Of a DNA stretch of 64,000 nucleotides, positions 8,218 through 16,869 are shown piece by piece (position 1 is the stretch's first letter; the number at the start of each line of letters is the position of its first letter). Source of the stretch: Roseicyclus sp. (lineage in GTDB: Bacteria > Pseudomonadota > Alphaproteobacteria > Rhodobacterales > Rhodobacteraceae); NCBI GenBank assembly GCA_018401965.1, contig JAGYJU010000020.1:62001-126000 (forward strand), in the 5' to 3' direction. A program made the translations under genes and the position numbers. Under the pieces are notes generated by a model. It saw only the letters and a program-made list of their open reading frames with translations, was not told the DNA's origin and did not search any database.

Positions 8218-9634
8218 TCTGCATCCCTTCCGAAGAATGTGGTGTCGCGCCAGGCGCGGGTTGTCGTGCTCAGGTCTTCGACCCAAAGGCGCAGGTCGGT
8301 GCGTTCGCTGTCGGCCGCATCGCTGCCCGGCGGCGCGATGACATAGACGCGTTGCAGATGGGTGGAATTCAGCGGCACCTCGACCGTGTTGCCGGTCTGG
8401 CCTTCCAGTTCCACCAGCAAGGGCTGATCCGCCACCAGCGTGATCGCGAAGGCGCTGGCGTCATGGGTCATGTTGCGGATGCGCACGTCATAGGTGTTGC
8501 GGATCGATCCATCCGACAAGACCACGAACTGCGGGTTGCGCACCGGGGCCACCGTCATGTCGATGTCGGAGCGCACGAACAACAGCACCGTCAGGCCCAC
8601 GCCGATGGAGGACCACAGCAGGGTGTAGATGATCGTGCGCAGCCGGAAGATATGTTTCCAGAGCGATGTCTTCGGGTTGCCGGCGCGCTCGTTCGCCTCG
8701 TCCGTCAGGGCCATGTAATCGATCAACCCGCGCGGCTTGCCGACCTTGGCCATGATGTCGTCGCAGGCGTCGATGCACAGCGCGCAGGTGATGCATTCCA
8801 GTTGTTGGCCATCGCGGATGTCGATGCCCACGGGGCAGACGTTGACGCAGGCGTTGCAATCGATGCAGTCGCCCAACCCCTCGCGGTCCTTGCCGCGGCC
8901 GCGCGGTTCCCCCGCCAGTCGCGATAGGCCACCGTGATGGTGTCTTCGTCCATCATCGCGGCCTGGATCCGGGGCCAGGGGCACATGTAGATGCAGACCT
9001 GTTCGCGCATGAACCCGCCGAAGACGAAGGTCGTGGCGGTCAGGATGCCGATGGTGACGTAGGCAACAGAGGCCGCCTGCCCGGTGACAAGATCCACCAG
9101 CAAGCTCGGCGCATCCGCGAAATAGAACACCCAAGCGCCCCCGGTCGCCACCGCGATCAGCAGCCAGACCAGCCATTTGGTCAGGCGTAGGCGCCATTTG
9201 TGGATGTCCCACTTGGCGTTCCACAGGCGCAGGCGCGCGTTGCGGTCGCCCTCGATCCAGCGTTCGACGGTAAAGAACAGGTCGGTCCAGACGGTCTGGG
9301 GGCAGGAATAGCCGCACCAGACGCGGCCCAGCGCAGAGGTGAACAAGAACAGGCCCAGGCCCGCCATGATCAACAGGCCGGCCACGAAATAGAATTCATG
9401 CGGCCAGATCTCGATCCAGAAAAAGAAAAAGCGCCGGTTCGCAAGATCCAGCAACACCGCCTGGTCGGGCAGGGCCGGGCCACGATCCCAACGTAGCCAG
9501 GGGGTGATGTAGTAGATGCCCAAGGTGATCAGCAGGATCAGCCATTTCAGGTTCCGAAACCGGCCGCTGACGCGTTTGGGAAACACCGGCTCGCGCGCGG
9601 CATAGAGCTTTTGCGGCTCTTCGGTGGCACTCAT
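8214..9634 (-). pseudogene. ccoG: Cytochrome oxidase assembly ferredoxin CcoG (frameshifted)
   Basis: A membrane iron-sulfur protein of the ccoGHIS cluster (also called RdxA/FixG), thought to reduce copper for cbb3 assembly. The first half carries several helices, WCGYSCPQTVW and CIYMCPW. The second half carries two ferredoxin motifs, CIDCNACVNVCP and CITCALCIDAC, then a periplasmic FixG C-terminal domain. The frame breaks at a run of five C (8909-8913): TVAYRDWRG is followed in frame by nonsense, while the correct EPRGRGKDREGLGDC continues one base off. Adding one base gives 473 residues, normal for CcoG. Everything else is intact, so a sequencing error in the run is likely. Confidence 0.9.
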
Positions 9635-9705
9635 GACGATAAAGCTCCCGCGGTAGATGGTTGTCCTGCGCAAGTGTCTTGTAGGCAGGGGGCGGGGGGC
9701 GATCC

Positions 9706-9719
9706 TTGACGTGGATCAA
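9706..9719. promoter_or_regulatory. FNR-box-like site upstream of ccoG
   Basis: TTGACGTGGATCAA matches the FNR consensus TTGAT-N4-ATCAA with one change in the left half-site. It lies 72-85 bp upstream of the ccoG start, in the right place to activate ccoGHIS. The likely binder is FnrL encoded at 16038-16781. Confidence 0.75.
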
Positions 9720-9753
9720 GTTGGCAGGGCTGACGCTGCGGCAAAAACGTCAA

Positions 9754-9777
9754 CACCCCGCAAACCTGTGCGGGGTG
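9754..9777 (-). terminator. Probable terminator of the pilin-like gene
   Basis: An 8-bp perfect stem, CACCCCGC and GCGGGGTG, with an 8-base loop. Read on the minus strand it is followed by TTGACGTTTTT. It lies 43 bp past the stop of the pilin-like gene and separates that gene from the ccoG promoter. The T tract is slightly displaced from the stem. Confidence 0.55.
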
Positions 9778-9819
9778 CCGGTAGATCGTGATGTCGTGCC
9801 GGGCGCAGGCTTGGCCGGG

Positions 9820-10257
9820 TCAGACCGGCTGATCGGCGGGGATCAATCCACGGGTCACCGCCTCGTCGCGGGCGACCCAGAATTCATCATGATAGGTGTC
9901 GTAGGGATGGCCGGTTTGCGTACCATCGGCGTATTGCGCCTGATTGGTCATGTGGTCCAGAAGCTGTTGGTCCTCGAACCCGCCGATCCATGTTTCCAAG
10001 GCTTCGACGCCGCCGGTGCGCGCGGTCCATTGATTGCGTTCGAACGGGGCCACGGGTTCCCCGAAAGGGTTGGTGATGTCCGCAGAGGCAAGGCTGGTCG
10101 CCATATCGGTCGAGACATCTTCGACCCCGTTCGACACGACGGCCATGGCGGCCACGCCAAGACCGACAAGCGCCGCGGTCAGAACGACCCAATCAACGGT
10201 CACGGCGCCATCTTCGGATGACAGGTATCGAGCAATGGAAGAATTGGCATTTCGCAT
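9820..10257 (-). CDS. Flp/type IVb pilin-like protein
   Basis: A 145-residue protein. The N-terminus reads SSEDGAVTVDWVVLTAALVG, with a glutamate ahead of a single hydrophobic helix (about residues 17-42), as in type IVb (Flp/TadE-like) pilins of Rhodobacterales. The remaining 100 residues are polar and acidic (ITNPFGEP, DQQLLDHMTNQAQYADG) and match nothing I recognise. A good ribosome site (AGGAG, 7 bases before the ATG at 10257) supports the start. The gene stands alone between ccoP and ccoG with hairpins on both sides, so it is likely its own transcription unit. Surface or pilus function is an inference. Confidence 0.72.
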   Translation of the reverse strand: MRNANSSIARYLSSEDGAVTVDWVVLTAALVGLGVAAMAVVSNGVEDVSTDMATSLASADITNPFGEPVAPFERNQWTARTGGVEALETWIGGFEDQQLLDHMTNQAQYADGTQTGHPYDTYHDEFWVARDEAVTRGLIPADQPV

Positions 10258-10419
10258 GAATGAGCTCCTGAAATTGATCCAGGGCCAAGCCTGCGCCACG
10301 ATTGCGGGCACAATCGGACCGCACCGCATCCAATCTTGACTAAATCGAGGGCAAATTCAGGGCAGAGTGCGCCGGGGTTCGCGCATCTGCCGCCCCGTGA
10401 CGGGCGGCAGAAAGAGAAA

Positions 10420-10494
10420 GCACCGGTCCCGTAGGAAACGCGCGAACAGGACCGGGACCGGTGCCATTCCGCCAACCGGGAGGGGTTGGCGGAA
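10420..10494 (-). terminator. Tandem-hairpin terminator of ccoNOQP
   Basis: Two perfect inverted repeats follow ccoP on the minus strand. The first has an 11-bp stem (10467-10477 with 10484-10494, 6-base loop). The second has a 12-bp stem (10420-10431 with 10453-10464, 21-base loop), followed by TTTCTCTTTC. The second fits a factor-independent terminator; the first may protect the mRNA 3' end. Confidence 0.75.
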
Positions 10495-10511
10495 CCTCGT
10501 GCCAGGGCGGC

Positions 10512-11426
10512 TTATTCGCCGCCGCCCAGGGAATGAACATAAACCGCGACAGACCGCACCTCGGCCTCGGACAGGCGGCCCGCGCTTGAGGCTTCGGCCG
10601 ACCAGGGCGGCATGATGCCGAACCGGGCGTTGCGCACGGTGTATTCGATCGCTGCCTCGGACCCGCCGTAAAGCCAGATCGCATCGGTCAGGTTCGGCGC
10701 ACCCATGAACCGGTCACCGGTGCCGTCATCCAGGTGACAGGCCGCGCAATTGTCGAGATAGACGGTTTCACCCGCCGCCGCCAAAACCGCATCTGCTTCC
10801 TGCCCGGAGATATTGCGGACATATTGCACGACAGAGGCGATTTCTTCGTCCGACAGGATGCCTTCGAAGGCGGTCATCTGGGAATATCGGGCATCCAGAT
10901 CATCCTCGTTCCGGATGCCATGGCTGATCGTGTAGTGGATATCGTCGATCGTGCCACCCCAGAGCCAGTCATCGTCGAGCAGGTTGGGATAGCCCGAGGC
11001 CTGAACCCCGGCCGCGCCCGACCCGTGGCATTGCGAACAGAAGGTGGCGAATGTCGCCGCCCCGCCCTGAATGGCGTAATTATAGAGATCGGGGTTTCCG
11101 TCTGGCGTGATCGCGGCCAGCTCCACCTCGGTGATCCGGGTGCGGATATCGGCGTTCATATTCTCGAAGCGCTGGATGTCTTCGGCCACGTTGGCCCGGG
11201 TGGAAAAGCCGAGCAGGCCGGGTGTGGCCCCGTTGATCAACGGCCAGGCCGGATAAAGGATGGTGTAGATCACCGCCCAGACGATGCAGGCATAAAGGGT
11301 CCAGAGCCACCAGCGCGGAAGCGGGTTGTTGAATTCCTGGATCCCGTCCCAGGAATGGCCGGTGGTGTCGGGATCGCCCTCCAGCAAGGTCGGGGTGTCG
11401 ACGTGTTCGGTTTTCTGGTCGCTCAT
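10512..11426 (-). CDS. ccoP: cbb3-type cytochrome c oxidase subunit III (di-haem)
   Basis: A 304-residue membrane-anchored di-haem cytochrome c that passes electrons to CcoO/CcoN. It has an N-terminal HSWDGIQEFNNPLPRWW motif typical of CcoP, one transmembrane helix (about 40-60), and two CxxCH haem sites, CSQCH at about 130-134 and CAACH at about 227-231. The ATG overlaps the ccoQ stop. It is the last gene of the ccoNOQP operon and is followed by strong hairpins. Confidence 0.97.
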   Translation of the reverse strand: MSDQKTEHVDTPTLLEGDPDTTGHSWDGIQEFNNPLPRWWLWTLYACIVWAVIYTILYPAWPLINGATPGLLGFSTRANVAEDIQRFENMNADIRTRITEVELAAITPDGNPDLYNYAIQGGAATFATFCSQCHGSGAAGVQASGYPNLLDDDWLWGGTIDDIHYTISHGIRNEDDLDARYSQMTAFEGILSDEEIASVVQYVRNISGQEADAVLAAAGETVYLDNCAACHLDDGTGDRFMGAPNLTDAIWLYGGSEAAIEYTVRNARFGIMPPWSAEASSAGRLSEAEVRSVAVYVHSLGGGE

Positions 11427-11644
11427 TGCCGCGCCTCCTTGAAGGGCTGGGTCGGGGCCTGCGTCGCGTCATCGGCGGCGGCTGGCCTGTCGTCATGGCG
11501 GAAAGGGATATTGGCGATGTCGCGGTGCACCTTTCGGCTGCCCGGGCGCAGGGTGAACACGATCACCCCGATAAAGACCGCGAACATGAACATCGCGCCC
11601 CAACTGCGGGCGACGATCTGAAGGAACGTGTAGGTATCTTCCAT
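11423..11644 (-). CDS. ccoQ: cbb3-type cytochrome oxidase subunit CcoQ
   Basis: A 73-residue protein with one transmembrane helix (about residues 13-32, GAMFMFAVFIGVIVFTLRPG), followed by a charged tail. CcoQ stabilises or regulates the assembled cbb3 oxidase. Position between ccoO and ccoP and the short single-helix form identify it. The stop overlaps the ccoP start by 4 bases. Confidence 0.95.
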   Translation of the reverse strand: MEDTYTFLQIVARSWGAMFMFAVFIGVIVFTLRPGSRKVHRDIANIPFRHDDRPAAADDATQAPTQPFKEARQ

Positions 11645-11657
11645 CGATCCGCCCCCC

Positions 11658-12386
11658 TTACCGGCTTGCCAAGGCTTCTTCGGGCGCGAAGGTCGAGAAA
11701 TCGACCAGCGTGCCCAACATCTGCATGTAGGCGATCAGGGCATCCATTTCGGTCACTTCGGGCTGCCCGTCGAAATCGCGCTGCTGCGCGCCGGGGTAGC
11801 GTTCGACCACGCCGCCATCGCCGAAATCGGTGGCTTGCTGGATGAAATCGAGCCGGGCGTTTTCGATCATCTCGTCGGTATAGGGCACGCCCACCATGCG
11901 GTGCGTTTCCATCAGATCGGTGATGTAGGTCGGTTGCAGCACGGTGTCGGCCAGGTAGGCATAGGCGGGCATCACCGATTCCGGCACCACCGATTGCGGC
12001 AGGGTGAAGTGATCGACATGCCAGCTGTCGGAATAGCGGCCACCCACGCGGGCCAGATCGGGCCCGGTCCGTTTGGACCCCCATTGGAACGGGTGGTCAT
12101 ACTGGCTTTCGGCTGCAAGGCTGTAATGGCCGTAGCGCTCCACCTCGTCGCGCATCGGGCGGATCATCTGGCTGTGACAGACGTAGCAGCCTTCGCGGAC
12201 GTAGATTTCGCGCCCCGCCAGTTCCAGCGGCGAATAGGGGCGCATCCCGTCCACGTCCTCGATCGTGTTCTCGAGATAGAAGAGCGGCGCGATTTCCACG
12301 ATACCCCCGACCGTGACGACCAGGAAACTGAGCGTCAGCAGAAGGGTGGCGTTGGTTTCGATCTTTGCGTGACCTTCAAGTGCCAT
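11658..12386 (-). CDS. ccoO: cbb3-type cytochrome c oxidase subunit II (mono-haem)
   Basis: A 242-residue membrane-anchored cytochrome c of the cbb3 oxidase. It has an N-terminal helix (about 12-34), the haem motif CYVCH at residues 67-71 followed by [18 protein letters not shown], and the family's [18 protein letters not shown] stretch. A clear ribosome site, AAGGAGGG, precedes the ATG at 12386 and decides the start over an upstream alternative. It follows ccoN by 13 bp. Confidence 0.97.
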   Translation of the reverse strand: MALEGHAKIETNATLLLTLSFLVVTVGGIVEIAPLFYLENTIEDVDGMRPYSPLELAGREIYVREGCYVCHSQMIRPMRDEVERYGHYSLAAESQYDHPFQWGSKRTGPDLARVGGRYSDSWHVDHFTLPQSVVPESVMPAYAYLADTVLQPTYITDLMETHRMVGVPYTDEMIENARLDFIQQATDFGDGGVVERYPGAQQRDFDGQPEVTEMDALIAYMQMLGTLVDFSTFAPEEALASR

Positions 12387-12399
12387 CTCGCGGCCCTCC

Positions 12400-14001
12400 T
12401 TATTCTGCCGGGGTCGCAATGGGGGCGTCACGACGGACGACACCCTTGCGGACGGTCATGTACAGGTTCCACGCCATGATCAGCGCGCCGGTCAGGTACA
12501 AAACCCCGCCCAGACCACGGACCACATACATCGGGAATTTCGCGGCGACGGTGTCGGCAAAGGAATTCACCAGGAACCCTTGGGCATCGACTTCACGCCA
12601 CATCAGGCCTTCCATGATACCGGTCACCCACATCGAAGCGGCGTAGAGAACGATACCGATGGTCGCGAGCCAGTAGTGCCAGGACACCGCCCGCAGGCTG
12701 TAGAGCCGCTGTTTCGACCAAAGCTTGGGGAACAGGTAATACAGCATCCCGAAGGTGATCATCCCGTTCCAGCCCAATGCGCCGGAATGGACATGGCCGA
12801 TGGTCCAGTCGGTGTAATGCGACAGCGAATTCACCGCGCGGATCGACATCATCGGGCCTTCGAAGGTCGACATGCCGTAGAAGGCGACCGAGGTGACCAT
12901 CATCCGCAGCACGGGATCGGTGCGCAGCTTGTCCCAGGCGCCCGACAGCGTCATCAGCCCGTTGATCATGCCGCCCCAGCTGGGCATCCACAGCACGATC
13001 GAGAACACCATGCCCAGCGTCGAGGCCCAGTCGGGCAGCGCCGTGTAGTGCAGGTGGTGCGGACCGGCCCAGATATAGAGGAAGATCAGCGCCCAGAAGT
13101 GGATGATCGACAGCTTGTAGGAATAGACCGGGCGTTCGGCCTGCTTGGGGATGAAGTAATACATCATCCCCAGGAAGCCGGCGGTCAGGAAGAAGCCCAC
13201 GGCGTTGTGGCCATACCACCACTGCGTCATGGCGTTCTGCACGCCCGACATGACGGTGACAGACCGCGACCCGAAGATCGACACCGGGATCTGCAGGTTG
13301 TTGACCACATGCAGCATCGCCACGGTGACGATGAAGGACAACAAGAACCAGTTGGCGACGTAGATATGGGGTTCTTTCCGCTTCAACAGCGTGCCGACAT
13401 ACAGCGCCAGGAACGCGACCCAGACGATGGTCAGCCACAGATCGGTCAGCCATTCGGGTTCGGCGTATTCCTGGCCTTGGGTCGAGCCGAGCAGATAGCC
13501 GGTCGCGGCCATCAGGATGAACAGCTGGTAGCCCCAGAACACGAACCACGCGAGACCGCCGCCCCACATCCGCGCGGCGCTGGTGCGTTGCACGATGTAG
13601 AACGATGCCGCCAAAAGCGCGTTGCCGCCAAAGGCGAAAATCACCGCCGAGGTGTGCAGCGGGCGCAACCGGCCAAAATTCAGATAGCCGTCGGCCCATT
13701 GGAAATTCAGCACCGGAAAGGCAAGCTGAAAGGCGATGAACGTGCCCGCCAGAAAACCCACGACGCCCCAAAAGGCCGTGGCGATGGCGGCGGCGCGCAC
13801 CGGGCCATCCATGTATTCGGTGGCGGGTGCGGGCACCTGCGGTTCACCCGTGCGGCGCAACACGTAGAAAAACGTGATCGCCGCGGCGCTCATGATCAGC
13901 AGGGCATGGACCAGGTAGGCCGCATCCCGTGCGTAATTGGCCGCGATCGCGGCACAAACCGCGACAAGGCCGAGGATCAGTAGCTTTACGTAATCAAGCA
14001 T
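12400..14001 (-). CDS. ccoN: cbb3-type cytochrome c oxidase subunit I (catalytic)
   Basis: A 533-residue haem-copper oxidase subunit with 12 or more helices that reduces oxygen to water with high affinity. Conserved pieces include [16 protein letters not shown] (CuB histidine region), [16 protein letters not shown], and [25 protein letters not shown]. The start at 14001 is backed by AGGGA six bases upstream. Two FNR-type palindromes lie 96-141 bp upstream, which fits anaerobic or micro-oxic induction by FnrL. It is the first gene of ccoNOQP. Confidence 0.98.
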   Translation of the reverse strand: MLDYVKLLILGLVAVCAAIAANYARDAAYLVHALLIMSAAAITFFYVLRRTGEPQVPAPATEYMDGPVRAAAIATAFWGVVGFLAGTFIAFQLAFPVLNFQWADGYLNFGRLRPLHTSAVIFAFGGNALLAASFYIVQRTSAARMWGGGLAWFVFWGYQLFILMAATGYLLGSTQGQEYAEPEWLTDLWLTIVWVAFLALYVGTLLKRKEPHIYVANWFLLSFIVTVAMLHVVNNLQIPVSIFGSRSVTVMSGVQNAMTQWWYGHNAVGFFLTAGFLGMMYYFIPKQAERPVYSYKLSIIHFWALIFLYIWAGPHHLHYTALPDWASTLGMVFSIVLWMPSWGGMINGLMTLSGAWDKLRTDPVLRMMVTSVAFYGMSTFEGPMMSIRAVNSLSHYTDWTIGHVHSGALGWNGMITFGMLYYLFPKLWSKQRLYSLRAVSWHYWLATIGIVLYAASMWVTGIMEGLMWREVDAQGFLVNSFADTVAAKFPMYVVRGLGGVLYLTGALIMAWNLYMTVRKGVVRRDAPIATPAE

Positions 14002-14096
14002 TGATCGTCCCTTCGTCTTGCCCCGGTTCCGGCGCAAAGGCCGTCCGGTGCTGTTCCATCTGCCCTCTCACATCGTCCAAGGGCGCGCGGCGGGCA

Positions 14097-14110
14097 TTGA
14101 TCCATGTCAA
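14097..14110. promoter_or_regulatory. FNR-box-like site, ccoN / usp divergent promoter (proximal to ccoN)
   Basis: TTGATCCATGTCAA fits TTGAT-N4-ATCAA with one mismatch. It lies 96 bp upstream of ccoN and 89 bp upstream of the universal stress protein gene, so it could serve either. Confidence 0.75.
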
Positions 14111-14128
14111 ATGCAACGCTTGTCGGTG

Positions 14129-14142
14129 TTGACGCAGGTCAA
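14129..14142. promoter_or_regulatory. FNR-box-like site, ccoN / usp divergent promoter (distal)
   Basis: TTGACGCAGGTCAA is a perfectly symmetric variant (TTGAC-N4-GTCAA) of the FNR box, 57 bp upstream of the universal stress protein start. Paired with the site at 14097, it suggests separate FNR operators for the two divergent units. Confidence 0.65.
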
Positions 14143-14198
14143 GGTGCGGCGTCCTGCCTCGGGGTAAGACTGATGCCAGGCAAATGACGGAGGCCTTC

Positions 14199-15038
14199 AT
14201 GTCCTACAAATCCATGCTGACAGTCTTGACCGACCCGGCCGAAGTTCAGGCGGTTTTGCGCGCGGCCATCCCGCTTGCGACAGAGGCGGGGGCACATCTG
14301 GATGTGCTGTGTCTTGGCATCGACCGCACCCAGACGGGGTATTACTTTGCGGGCGCGACCGCCTTGATGCATGACGAAACCATCATCCAGGCCCAGGCCG
14401 AAGCCGCCGAGATCGAAACCGCCGCACGGGCGGAACTTGGCCGGGGTGATCTGTCCTGGGGGTTGGAGTCGCTGGTGGCGCAATCGGCATCCGTGGCAGG
14501 GCTCGTGGCGCGGCGCGCACGCTTTGCCGATCTGGTGATCCTGCCCAAACCCTACGGCGAAGGCCGCTATTCCGACGCGCCCGTGGTGGTCGAGGCGGCG
14601 ATGTTCCAGGGCCAGGCCCCGGTTCTGGTGCTGGCCGAAGGCGTGCCGCTGACATCCGCGCCACAGCGGGTGGTCGTGGCCTGGAACGAATCAAGCGAAG
14701 CGATGGCCGCGATCCGCCGCGCGCTGCCCATGCTGCACGCGGCCGGCGAGGTGAATGTCTGCATCATCGCGCCGGAACGCCACAGTTCCGAAAGCTCTGA
14801 TCCGGGCGCGGAATTGTCGAAAATGCTCAGCCGCCACGGCGTCAAGGTCGAGGTGTCGATCCTGCCCCAGACCCTGCCCCGCGTGTCAGAGGTGATCGCC
14901 CGCCATGTCGCGGATATCGGCGCCGACATGTTGGTGATGGGGGCTTATGGCCATTCCCGCTTTCGCGAGGCGATCTTGGGCGGGGCCACGCGCAACATGC
15001 TGGAACACGCGACCGTCCCGGTGTTCATGGCGCACTAG
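14199..15038 (+). CDS. Universal stress protein, tandem UspA domains
   Basis: A 279-residue protein with two Usp domains (about 1-145 and 150-279). The second domain ends with the ATP-binding pattern GAYGHSRFREAILGGATRNM, followed by VPVFM. The start at 14199 is preferred because GGAGG lies six bases upstream. A universal stress gene divergent from ccoN with shared FNR sites is a common Rhodobacterales arrangement, which suggests induction at low oxygen. The molecular role is unknown. Confidence 0.92.
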   Translation: MSYKSMLTVLTDPAEVQAVLRAAIPLATEAGAHLDVLCLGIDRTQTGYYFAGATALMHDETIIQAQAEAAEIETAARAELGRGDLSWGLESLVAQSASVAGLVARRARFADLVILPKPYGEGRYSDAPVVVEAAMFQGQAPVLVLAEGVPLTSAPQRVVVAWNESSEAMAAIRRALPMLHAAGEVNVCIIAPERHSSESSDPGAELSKMLSRHGVKVEVSILPQTLPRVSEVIARHVADIGADMLVMGAYGHSRFREAILGGATRNMLEHATVPVFMAH

Positions 15039-15141
15039 CGTGGCGCGCGCGGTGGCGGTCGGGTGCGGGGCGGCTGTCGCCAAACAGTCATCCAAGCGGT
15101 TTATGACGATATAACTGGATTTTTAGTTGTGAAAGCCGCCG

Positions 15142-15995
15142 ATGCCGCTTGCCCAAGTCACCGTCGAGATGACGGAAACCGCCCGCGACCATGATGCGGT
15201 GGCGCTGATCGTGCCGCTGGGGATAGAGACCGAATTCCAGCGCCTAGAACAGGTCGACCTGCCGCAGGGGTGGGGCACAAGCATTCTGAGCGAGGCGCGC
15301 AGCGGCCAGCTTGCCGCCGTGCTCACGCCGCCCCATCCCGATGCACGGGCACAGGTGCGCCACGTGCTGTCGGATGATCAGCCCGGCACCCTTCCCGATG
15401 CGGCCTGGCACCCGGAACCGAGCGCCCGCCGCCGCGCGGCGGAGGATCTGGCGCAGGACGCACGGCGGATCGCGCAGGACGCGGGCGGCGGTCGGCACGG
15501 GTTGGAGGCGATCGTCCTCGACACGGCCGCGCGCTTCACCTACGGCGCGGTCAAAGGGCCCGACCGGTGGTATACCGGACACGACGCCATCCCGGCCGTG
15601 GCCTGCGCCGTGGGGATTGCATCGACATCAACACCTATCTCGTGGCAGCCCTGCGCACGGCGGGATACGACACGGCCTACCTGACCTGCTATTTCTTTGA
15701 CGACGATCCCAACGGCATCGCGGCGGGCATGCATTGCTGGGTACGCACGCGGCACGAGGGTCTGATCGAGGATTGGGATATCGCCCATTTCAAGAAGGCG
15801 GGGCGCGCGGATGTGCATGCAGCGCTGAACCCCGTGCCGGGCCTGCGGGTCACACTCGCCCATGGCCGGGATCATGTCTACCGCTGGAACGGTCTGGACA
15901 TCCACCTCCCGATCCCGTCGCGCCCGAACTGGGTGTTGGCGGATGGCAGCACGATCTGGGGTGCGCCGCCCATCGTCACGCTGTCCCGCGACTGA
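15142..15995 (+). pseudogene. Transglutaminase-like domain protein (frameshifted)
   Basis: A predicted 284-residue protein once one base is restored. The N-terminal half is a beta-rich domain (MPLAQVTVEMTETARDHDAV) and the C-terminal half a transglutaminase/protease-like fold with GDCIDINTYLVAALR (catalytic Cys region), GMHCWV (His) and EDWDIAH (Asp). The frame breaks at a GGGG run (15612-15615) immediately before the catalytic GDC motif: AVG continues as IASTS in frame, whereas one extra G gives AVGDCIDIN. Both halves are otherwise clean. The substrate is unknown. Confidence 0.75.
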
Positions 15996-16037
15996 GCAAG
16001 GACCATCCGGCGACACGGGTGCGCGCAGTCCGGCAGG

Positions 16038-16781
16038 TTAGTAGACGCCACCATCGGCATCATCGCCGGTCTCGTCCATCAGGGCCTCGAAATCGGGGAT
16101 GACGATCCGGCGCTTGCCTTCCAGGCGGATCACCCCGTCCTTCTTCAAGCTCGACATCTGGCGACTGACGGTTTCCAGCGTCAGGCCCAGGTAATCAGCC
16201 ATCGCTTCGCGGGTCAGGGGCAGTTCAAAGGTCAATTCCCCCTTGCGGACATTGCCCTGGGCCGTCGCATCGCGCCGCGCGATGATCGACAGGAAGCTGG
16301 CGATCTTTTCGCGCGCGGTCTTGCGACCCAGCAAAAGCATCCATTCCCGCGCCGCATCCAGTTCATCCAGCGTCATTTCCAGCAGGCGCTGGCCGACATG
16401 CGGCGTGGATGACAGCAAATCCTGGAACGGCACACGCCGGAAGCAGCACAGTTGCAGGTCGGTGGTCGCCGTCACGTCATAGGCGACATGTTCCCGGTTC
16501 GGCCGCCCCAGGAAATCAGAGGGCAACAGCAAGCCGACCATCTGGCGGCGGCCATCTTCCATCGTCTGGGTCAGCGCGGCCACCCCATGCACGACGGAGG
16601 CCACGAAATCCATCTTGTCGCCGGCCCAGATGATCGTCTGCCCCGCCTCGTAGTTTCGGTAGTATTTGATCGCTTCCAGCTGTTCCAGCTCGTCGGCTTC
16701 GCAGCGGGCACAAACCGCCCTGTGCCGGATCGGGCATTCCGCGCAGTCGGCCTGCGGGAATGCAACCTGTCGTTGAGCCAT
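16038..16781 (-). CDS. fnrL: Crp/Fnr-family oxygen-sensing regulator FnrL
   Basis: A 247-residue transcription factor. N-terminal cysteines at 13, 16, 24 and 27 (CAECPIRHRAVCARC) and Cys112/113 can hold an oxygen-labile 4Fe-4S cluster. A cyclic-nucleotide-type beta roll follows, then a winged helix with TLETVSR near 201-207, whose E-x2-S-R matches the FNR recognition helix for TTGAT. The ribosome site AGAAGGGAG supports the ATG at 16781. It is divergent from hemN with a perfect FNR box between them, implying self-control and activation of hemN and probably the cco operons. Confidence 0.95.
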   Translation of the reverse strand: MAQRQVAFPQADCAECPIRHRAVCARCEADELEQLEAIKYYRNYEAGQTIIWAGDKMDFVASVVHGVAALTQTMEDGRRQMVGLLLPSDFLGRPNREHVAYDVTATTDLQLCCFRRVPFQDLLSSTPHVGQRLLEMTLDELDAAREWMLLLGRKTAREKIASFLSIIARRDATAQGNVRKGELTFELPLTREAMADYLGLTLETVSRQMSSLKKDGVIRLEGKRRIVIPDFEALMDETGDDADGGVY

Positions 16782-16819
16782 GACTATGCTCCCTTCTGCC
16801 TTGCGGCTTGGGGGCTCGC

Positions 16820-16833
16820 TTGATCCAGATCAA
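16820..16833. promoter_or_regulatory. Perfect FNR box between fnrL and hemN
   Basis: TTGATCCAGATCAA is an exact match to TTGAT-N4-ATCAA. It is 37 bp upstream of the hemN ATG and 39 bp upstream of the fnrL ATG. The closeness to both starts suggests that it could activate one promoter and repress the other. Confidence 0.88.
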
Positions 16834-16869
16834 GGACAAGCGGCGCGTTTCCTCTTTTTTCTTACAACA

